Source: Chloroflexota bacterium (GTDB taxonomy: Bacteria > Chloroflexota > Anaerolineae > Anaerolineales > Villigracilaceae). Taken from it: 18,489 bases of DNA. The notes below the pieces were generated by a model, which was given only the letters and a program-made list of their open reading frames with translations, did no database searches and had not been told where the DNA came from. Where the stretch lies: the NCBI GenBank assembly GCA_021796315.1, contig JAJYOH010000047.1, positions 1 through 18,489 of the forward strand, written 5' to 3'. The position numbers were made by a program, and so were the translations under genes. Positions 14,322 through 18,489 of this stretch are shown piece after piece (position 1 is the first letter of the stretch; each line of letters begins with the position of its first letter).

Positions 14322-15308
14322 ATGTTTCGTAAGTTTCTAGTTCCAACTTTGCTGGCCGCCATGTTCCTCGCCGGATGCGGACCCGCTGTCGTGGCAACTC
14401 AAAGCCCCTCGACCGCTGCGCCGGTTCAGGTCCAGACCGAAGCGCCCACCCTCGCGCCGACAGTTGCTCCTGCACAATCAGCCATTGTCCTCACTGACGG
14501 CCTCGGACGCCAGGTCAAGCTCGCCGCGCCCGCGCAAAAAGTTGTCTCGCTCGCGCCGTCAAATACGGAAATTTTATTTGCCATCGGCGCAGGTTCGCAA
14601 GTTGTTGGCCGCGATGAATTTTCCGATTATCCTGCCGATGCTAAATCAGTTGCAAGCGTTGGCGGCTCGCTGGGAAAATACAGCGCCGAGCAGATCGTTG
14701 CGCTCAAGCCCGATCTGGTGTTGGCGGCGGAGATCAACTCACCTGAACTCGTCAAGCAGCTCGAAGGACTCGGCCTGACAGTTTATTATTTGAAGAACCC
14801 GACGACTATCGAAGAGATGTATAAAAATCTTGACATCGTCGGACAGTTGACCGGACACGACACGACCGATCTGGTGAATTCACTCAAGGCGCGCGTCAAA
14901 GCCGTGGACGATAAGATCGCGACCGTCACGGCCAAACCTTCCGTGTTTTATGAGATCGACGCGACCGACCCGAACAAACCTTATACTTATGGCCCCGGCT
15001 CATTCGGCGATTTGTTGATCGCGCGCGCCGGCGGGACCAACATCGGCAATACTTTGAAGGACGCGTATCCGCAGATCAGCCTCGAGCAGATCGTCGCATC
15101 GAATCCGTCCATGATTTTGTTGGGCGATTCAGCCTACGGTGCAACAGCCGATGCGGTTAAAGCCCGCGCCGGCTGGGGCGGACTCGATGCTGTGAAGAAC
15201 GCGCAAATTTTTCCAATTGACGATAACATCGTCAGCCGCCCCGGTCCGCGACTTGTAGATGGGTTGGAGCAGTTGGCAAAACTTTTCCATCCCGATTTGT
15301 TCAAATAG
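14322..15308 (+). CDS. btuF: Cobalamin ABC transporter, substrate-binding lipoprotein
   Basis: 328 residues from ATG 14322, which has GGAG six nt upstream; TTG 14310 is rejected. The lipoprotein signal has lipobox LAGC (Cys19), followed by an Ala/Pro/Thr linker (about 25-55). The periplasmic-binding-protein type II cobalamin/iron domain starts VVSLAPSNTEILFAIGAG, typical of BtuF, followed by QVVGRDEFSDYP and VGGSLGKYSAEQIVALKPDL. Known role: captures cobalamin outside the cell and delivers it to the BtuCD importer. The riboswitch directly upstream makes a corrinoid more likely than a siderophore or heme, which related proteins bind. First gene of btuFCD. Confidence 0.92.
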   Translation: MFRKFLVPTLLAAMFLAGCGPAVVATQSPSTAAPVQVQTEAPTLAPTVAPAQSAIVLTDGLGRQVKLAAPAQKVVSLAPSNTEILFAIGAGSQVVGRDEFSDYPADAKSVASVGGSLGKYSAEQIVALKPDLVLAAEINSPELVKQLEGLGLTVYYLKNPTTIEEMYKNLDIVGQLTGHDTTDLVNSLKARVKAVDDKIATVTAKPSVFYEIDATDPNKPYTYGPGSFGDLLIARAGGTNIGNTLKDAYPQISLEQIVASNPSMILLGDSAYGATADAVKARAGWGGLDAVKNAQIFPIDDNIVSRPGPRLVDGLEQLAKLFHPDLFK

Positions 15309-15325
15309 AAAAACAGGGGGCGAGG

Positions 15326-15368
15326 GAAAAGGGATAATGCCCTTGACCCTTATCCCCTTTTCTTTTTT
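15326..15368 (+). terminator. Terminator-like hairpin abutting the btuC start codon
   Basis: GAAAAGGGATAA pairs with TTATCCC-C-TTTTC with a single bulged C (12 bp, 12-nt loop). Six T (15363-15368) then run directly into the btuC ATG. It leaves no Shine-Dalgarno. It may attenuate btuCD relative to btuF or protect the btuF message. Confidence 0.6.
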
Positions 15369-16367
15369 ATGCCAAACACCAGGCCATTCTTTCCTGTCTT
15401 TTTTTCTCTTTTGATCGCGCTGATCTTAAGCCTCGCCATCGGCTCGGTGTTTCTTTCCCCCGCCGATTTGTGGAATGCTTTGCGTGGACAAGGTACGCAG
15501 GTTGCCATGCAAATTCTTTGGGAGATCCGCCTGCCGCGCACGGTGTTGGTGGCGTTGACGGGCATGGCGTTGAGCGGCGGCGGCGCGGCGTATCAAGGGC
15601 TGTTTCGCAATCCGTTGGCAGATCCATTTTTGATCGGCGTTGCATCCGGCGCGGGGTTGGGCGCGGTGATCGCAATGTCCATCAAGTGGCCGTATTCATT
15701 TTGGGGATTGATGGCAGTTCCAATGGCGGCTTTTGCCGCGGGACTGCTGACCGTTTTCATTGTTTATTTTCTTGCGCGCGTCGGGCGGACAGTCCCGACC
15801 ACGAATTTGATTTTGGCAGGCGTGGCCTTTTCATCCTTCGCAACTTCGCTGACATCTTTTCTCATGCTTCGTTCAACCGGTGAAGTGCGCCGCGCGCTGG
15901 GATGGTTACTGGGCGGCGCGAGTCAATCGGGATGGACGGCGATCCTCGCCATGCTGCCATATTTAATCATCGGCCTCGGGGTCTTGACCTTGAGCGGGCA
16001 CGCGTTAAATTTGCTTCAGTTCGGCGATGACCAGGCTCAGCAACTCGGCTTGAATGTGAATCGCGCGAAGACGATTATGTTGATCGCGGCCTCGCTGGCG
16101 ACCGCCGCGGCAGTGGCTTTCTCTGGCATCATCGGTTTTATCGGACTCATCGTTCCGCACTTGATGCGGATTTGGTTCGGCGGCGATTATCGAAAATTGA
16201 TTCCGCTTTCGATCGTCGGCGGTGCAATTGCGCTTTTGATTTCGGATGTCATCTCACGCGTGGTGCTTGCGCCGCAGGAAATTCCGGTCGGCATTGTCAC
16301 GGCCCTGGCTGGCGCGCCGTTCTTTTTGTGGGTTCTGCGTCGGACGAAGAATCAAGGATATTGGTGA
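15369..16367 (+). CDS. btuC: Cobalamin ABC transporter, permease (FecCD family)
   Basis: 332 residues with about nine to ten membrane helices, the normal length for the FecCD/BtuC family. Family patterns: IRLPRTVLVALTGMALSGGG, AAYQGLFRNPLADPFLIGVA, SGAGLGA, and near the C-terminus GIIGFIGLIVPHLMRIWFGG, the region contacting the ATPase, then APQEIPVGIVTALAGAPFF. Known role: membrane channel of the BtuCD importer, active as a homodimer. The ATG at 15369 is chosen because membrane helix 1 begins right after it and no other start precedes the conserved core. It has no ribosome site: six T from a terminator-like hairpin touch the start codon. Cobalamin specificity is inferred from the riboswitch and btuF. 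Confidence 0.93.
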   Translation: MPNTRPFFPVFFSLLIALILSLAIGSVFLSPADLWNALRGQGTQVAMQILWEIRLPRTVLVALTGMALSGGGAAYQGLFRNPLADPFLIGVASGAGLGAVIAMSIKWPYSFWGLMAVPMAAFAAGLLTVFIVYFLARVGRTVPTTNLILAGVAFSSFATSLTSFLMLRSTGEVRRALGWLLGGASQSGWTAILAMLPYLIIGLGVLTLSGHALNLLQFGDDQAQQLGLNVNRAKTIMLIAASLATAAAVAFSGIIGFIGLIVPHLMRIWFGGDYRKLIPLSIVGGAIALLISDVISRVVLAPQEIPVGIVTALAGAPFFLWVLRRTKNQGYW

Positions 16368-16374
16368 TTCGATT

Positions 16375-16464
16375 CACCGCAAAGTGCGCGAAGTCCGCAA
16401 AGAAAGAGAAAAGAAGAAAGAAGCCTTTGCGCGCTAAGCCCTGCGTTTTTTCAGGGTCGCGGTT
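16375..16464. repeat. Dispersed ACCGCAAAG-type palindromic repeat between btuC and btuD
   Basis: The segment opens with ACCGCAAAGTGCGCGAAG and closes with GCGGTT. Inner pairs are CGCAAAG (16396-16402) with CTTTGCG (16425-16431) around a purine-rich run, and CCCTG / CAGGG with a T-rich loop (16439-16456). Both ends and the ACCGCRAAGT core resemble the element at 5427-5558. It accounts for the unusually long 108-bp gap inside the operon. Confidence 0.55.
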
Positions 16465-16475
16465 CAAAATTTGAC

Positions 16476-17243
16476 ATGTTAAAAATAAAAAATCTTTCCG
16501 TAAATTATGGCGCCCGCCGCGTTTTGAATGATGTTTCGCTTGAAGTAAATTCCGGCGAAGTCGTGGCGTTGATCGGGCCGAACGGTGCGGGCAAATCCAC
16601 TTTGATCCGCGCGGTCAGCGGAGTGATCCCGATTCAAAGCGGAAACGTCCGCACGAACGGCGATGATTTTTCCACGCTCGATCCGATGAAACGCGCGAAA
16701 TATATGGCAGTCGTTCCGCAGGCCGTTTCTCTGCCTCCGGCTTTCACAGTTTGGGAAACAGTGTTGATGGGGCGCACGCCTTATCTCGGATTTCTGGGTC
16801 AGCCATCGAAGACAGATGAAGAGATCGCTCGGCGCGCGCTGGAACGCGTCAGTGCGGGAGAGTTTGCAGAACGCAGAGTCGGCGAATTGTCCGGGGGCGA
16901 GGCGCAGAGAATTTTATTGGCGCGGGCGCTGTGCCAATCCACGCCGATCCTTTTGCTCGACGAGCCCACGGCGCATCTTGATCTGCAATATCAGGTCAGT
17001 TTGTTGAAATTGGTTTATGAGTTGGCGCATCACGATCATCTGGCAGTGTTGGTCGCTTTGCATGATCTGAATTTAGCCGCGCATTACGCGGACCGCGTCG
17101 CGTTGATGGTCGGCGGTGAAATAAAAGCCATCGGTACACCGCGCGAAGTCTTGACCGCGGAATTAATCTCACAGGCTTATTGTCTGCCCGTGCAAGTCGT
17201 CGAACATCCATTGACCGGAGGTCCGTTGGTGCTGCCCGGCTGA
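16476..17243 (+). CDS. btuD: Cobalamin ABC transporter, ATP-binding protein
   Basis: 255 residues. All ABC ATPase motifs are intact: Walker A GPNGAGKST (34-42), Q-loop Gln82, signature LSGGEAQRILLARAL (138-152), Walker B PILLLDEPTAHLD (catalytic Glu163), H-loop His196 in LVALHDLNLAAHYADRV. The sequence is of the FecE/BtuD/HemV type. Known role: powers cobalamin import with BtuC. The last gene of the riboswitch-controlled operon. There is no clear ribosome site before ATG 16476, and a repeat fills the space after btuC. No good intrinsic terminator follows directly; a G/C inverted repeat, GCCGTG (17290-17295) with CACGGC (17317-17322), without a T tract is all that is seen in the next 130 bp. 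Confidence 0.94.
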   Translation: MLKIKNLSVNYGARRVLNDVSLEVNSGEVVALIGPNGAGKSTLIRAVSGVIPIQSGNVRTNGDDFSTLDPMKRAKYMAVVPQAVSLPPAFTVWETVLMGRTPYLGFLGQPSKTDEEIARRALERVSAGEFAERRVGELSGGEAQRILLARALCQSTPILLLDEPTAHLDLQYQVSLLKLVYELAHHDHLAVLVALHDLNLAAHYADRVALMVGGEIKAIGTPREVLTAELISQAYCLPVQVVEHPLTGGPLVLPG

Positions 17244-17369
17244 TCTTATTAATGCCAAATTTAGCAAAATATTGGGCTCATTGGGAATCGCCGTGATAAA
17301 TCAGCACATTTGGCGGCACGGCAAACCCCAGAGAGCCTCGATTCAATTTTCTAAAATCATTGAGAAGTG

Positions 17370-17378
17370 TGTTATACT
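17370..17378 (+). promoter_or_regulatory. Extended -10 promoter
   Basis: TGTTATACT fits TGnTATAAT with one mismatch. The predicted +1 (about 17385) is the first base of a perfect hairpin. No good -35 is seen. Confidence 0.5.
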
Positions 17379-17384
17379 CCCGCC

Positions 17385-17465
17385 GCTCTCAATGGAGAGC
17401 AACCGTTTTGGGAAATTGTTTTGATCACTCTAAATGATGGCCCGGCGAAATAGTCGGGCTTTTTT
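17385..17465 (+). ncRNA. Candidate 81-nt small RNA or attenuated leader of the helicase gene
   Basis: The unit begins at the predicted +1 with a hairpin, GCTCTC-AATG-GAGAGC (17385-17400). A 39-nt linker without an obvious ORF follows, rich in GTTTTG, and it ends in an intrinsic terminator (17440-17465). I do not recognise it as a named RNA family. It could be a free small RNA, or the 5' part of the long DEAD-box leader with conditional termination. Confidence 0.5.
17440..17465 (+). terminator. Intrinsic terminator
   Basis: GCCCGGC pairs with GTCGGGC (one G-U pair) around GAAATA, followed directly by six T. It lies 178 bp upstream of the DEAD-box start and about 197 bp after btuD. Confidence 0.88.
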
Positions 17466-17552
17466 GTTGCGAGGCGCTGTACCGAGGATTTGCTTGAAAA
17501 GGCAGATCATGTTGACAGGAAGTTTTACGGAGTCATCAGAGCAATTCATAGC

Positions 17553-17626
17553 ATGTCGTTGCGAGCGAAGCAATCTCCTGTAAAGATAAAGAAGATTGCT
17601 TCGGGCTTCGCCCTTCGCAATGACAT
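17553..17626. repeat. REP-like TCATTGCGA-type palindrome
   Basis: ATGTCGTTGCGA followed by GCGAAGCAATCT (17553-17576) is repeated in inverted form at 17593-17626 (starting AGATTGCTTCGG, ending TTCGCAATGACAT). The inverted arm carries an extra GGGCTTCGCCC hairpin. The word TCATTGCGAnGCGAAGCAATC is a dispersed intergenic repeat known from many bacterial genomes. It ends 16 bp before the helicase start. The whole stretch 17244-17642 contains no gene. Confidence 0.7.
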
Positions 17627-17642
17627 AAGAAAAGGAAATCTG

Positions 17643-18489
17643 ATGACAACCGAATTTACTTCTTTAAACCTGCGTCCAGAGTTGATGCAGGCCATCACCG
17701 AACTTGGCTACACTGCGCCAACGCCCATTCAAGCCGGTATGATTCCGCTGATGCTGACTGGCGTGGATGTTGTAGGCCAGGCGCAAACCGGCACAGGGAA
17801 AACCGCCGCCTTCGCCCTCCCCATTTTGGAAAATCTAAAACATGGTCATCGCCACGTGCAGAGCCTCGTGCTTGCGCCCACGCGCGAACTTGCTTTGCAG
17901 GTTGCCAACGCGATGAATGATTATGGCAAACATTTAAATGTCCGCGTGCTCGCCGTTTATGGCGGTCAGCCGTACAGTCCGCAGATCAACGCGCTGAGAA
18001 AAGGCGTGGACATAGTTGTCGGCACGCCGGGTAGGTTGATCGACCTCATGGAGCGCAACGTCCTCGACTTGAGCGGGATCAAAACCGTCGTCCTGGATGA
18101 AGCGGATGAAATGCTCAACATGGGATTCATCGAAGATGTCGAATCCATTTTGAAGGCGACACCAGCCGAACGTCAGACTGCATTGTTCAGCGCGACGATG
18201 CCGCCGAGAATCCGCTCGCTCGCTGAGCGCTTCATGCGGGACCCGCAATCGGTCACCATTAAAAAGAATACGCTCACCGTTCAAGCCACCGAGCAGCGCT
18301 ATTACATGATCCACGAATCGGACAAACTCAACGCGCTGATGAATTTGCTCGAAGTGGAAGCCATGACCAGCGTGTTGATCTTTGCGCGCACGCGCGCCGA
18401 GACCGCGCAGCTTGCCAGTGAACTTTCGCAACGCGGATTCCCAGCCGAGGCCATTCATGGCGACCTCGACCAAAATGCGCGCGAACGCA
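17643..18489 (+). CDS. DEAD-box RNA helicase (partial, N-terminal 282 residues)
   Basis: The gene runs off the right edge. The ATG at 17643 has AAGGA six nt upstream. Motifs in order: Phe5 and the Q motif (TAPTPIQ, Gln30), motif I AQTGTGKT (47-54), Ia APTRELA (78-84), GG (107-108), Ib TPGRL, motif II DEAD (152-155), motif III SAT (183-185), then the start of the second RecA-like domain with IFARTRAETAQLA and HGDLDQNAR. This is the DeaD/CsdA/RhlE type; the C-terminal extension that would tell them apart is outside the window. Known role: ATP-dependent unwinding of RNA in ribosome assembly, mRNA decay or cold adaptation. It may be read from the promoter at 17370-17378 with a leader of about 258 nt holding a terminator and a palindrome, which suggests leader-mediated control. 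Confidence 0.95.
   Translation, partial: MTTEFTSLNLRPELMQAITELGYTAPTPIQAGMIPLMLTGVDVVGQAQTGTGKTAAFALPILENLKHGHRHVQSLVLAPTRELALQVANAMNDYGKHLNVRVLAVYGGQPYSPQINALRKGVDIVVGTPGRLIDLMERNVLDLSGIKTVVLDEADEMLNMGFIEDVESILKATPAERQTALFSATMPPRIRSLAERFMRDPQSVTIKKNTLTVQATEQRYYMIHESDKLNALMNLLEVEAMTSVLIFARTRAETAQLASELSQRGFPAEAIHGDLDQNARER

Noticed and set aside
17254..17314. GCCAAAT / ATTTGGC inverted repeat after btuD as a terminator
   Set aside because: The arms are only 7 bp, 47 nt apart, with no T tract; not convincing as a terminator.
17512..17517. TTGACA as a -35 for the helicase gene
   Set aside because: No -10-like hexamer at a suitable distance.
17934..18473. Long minus-strand open frame opposite the DEAD-box gene
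   Set aside because: The plus strand carries all helicase motifs in order. The antisense frame is a by-product of codon bias.

Overview
The window looks like a chromosomal segment from a Chloroflexota bacterium, most likely class Anaerolineae. This is inferred from style rather than from a marker gene. The signs are several secreted proteins anchored as lipoproteins, a 7TM-type sensor, a Flp-type pilin, an NmrA-like SDR fused to a DUF2867-like domain, and dispersed 'ACCGCAAAG' and 'TCATTGCGA' palindromes. No rRNA, tRNA, CRISPR array, transposase or phage gene is visible.

Region 1 (1-5423) reads as an envelope redox module. On the minus strand are an OmpR-type response regulator, a HAMP histidine kinase, a thioredoxin-like lipoprotein, MsrP (periplasmic methionine sulfoxide reductase) and the start of MsrQ, which runs off the left edge. 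Divergent from the regulator, on the plus strand, are a TlpA-like thioredoxin lipoprotein carrying five Met/His-rich 11-residue repeats and CcdA, the membrane carrier of reducing power. A 15-bp box (TTAnGAAnnTCTTAC, half-sites 11 bp apart) occurs both upstream of the regulator/TlpA pair and upstream of the thioredoxin-msrPQ genes. It is a good candidate for the regulator's binding site and would tie the module into one regulon.

Region 2 (5424-10869) holds a 132-bp nested palindrome, a membrane 7TM-PAS-GGDEF diguanylate cyclase, an S51-family peptidase (both minus), a 51-residue Flp-type pilin (plus) with a strong terminator, and ComEC (minus). The C-terminal metallo-beta-lactamase-like domain of ComEC has lost its metal ligands.

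Region 3 (10870-14025) holds two tandem paralogous SDR-DUF2867 proteins (plus). The first, and ComEC, appear to be expressed from leaderless transcripts.

Region 4 (14051-17243) is a cobalamin uptake operon. A cobalamin riboswitch with a clear antiterminator/terminator pair precedes btuF (lipoprotein binding protein), btuC (permease) and btuD (ATPase). A terminator-like hairpin sits directly before btuC and a dispersed palindrome lies between btuC and btuD.

Region 5 (17244-18489) is a 399-bp gene-free stretch followed by the first 282 codons of a DEAD-box RNA helicase. The gap contains an extended -10 promoter, an 81-nt hairpin-linker-terminator unit (small RNA or attenuated helicase leader) and a REP-like palindrome.
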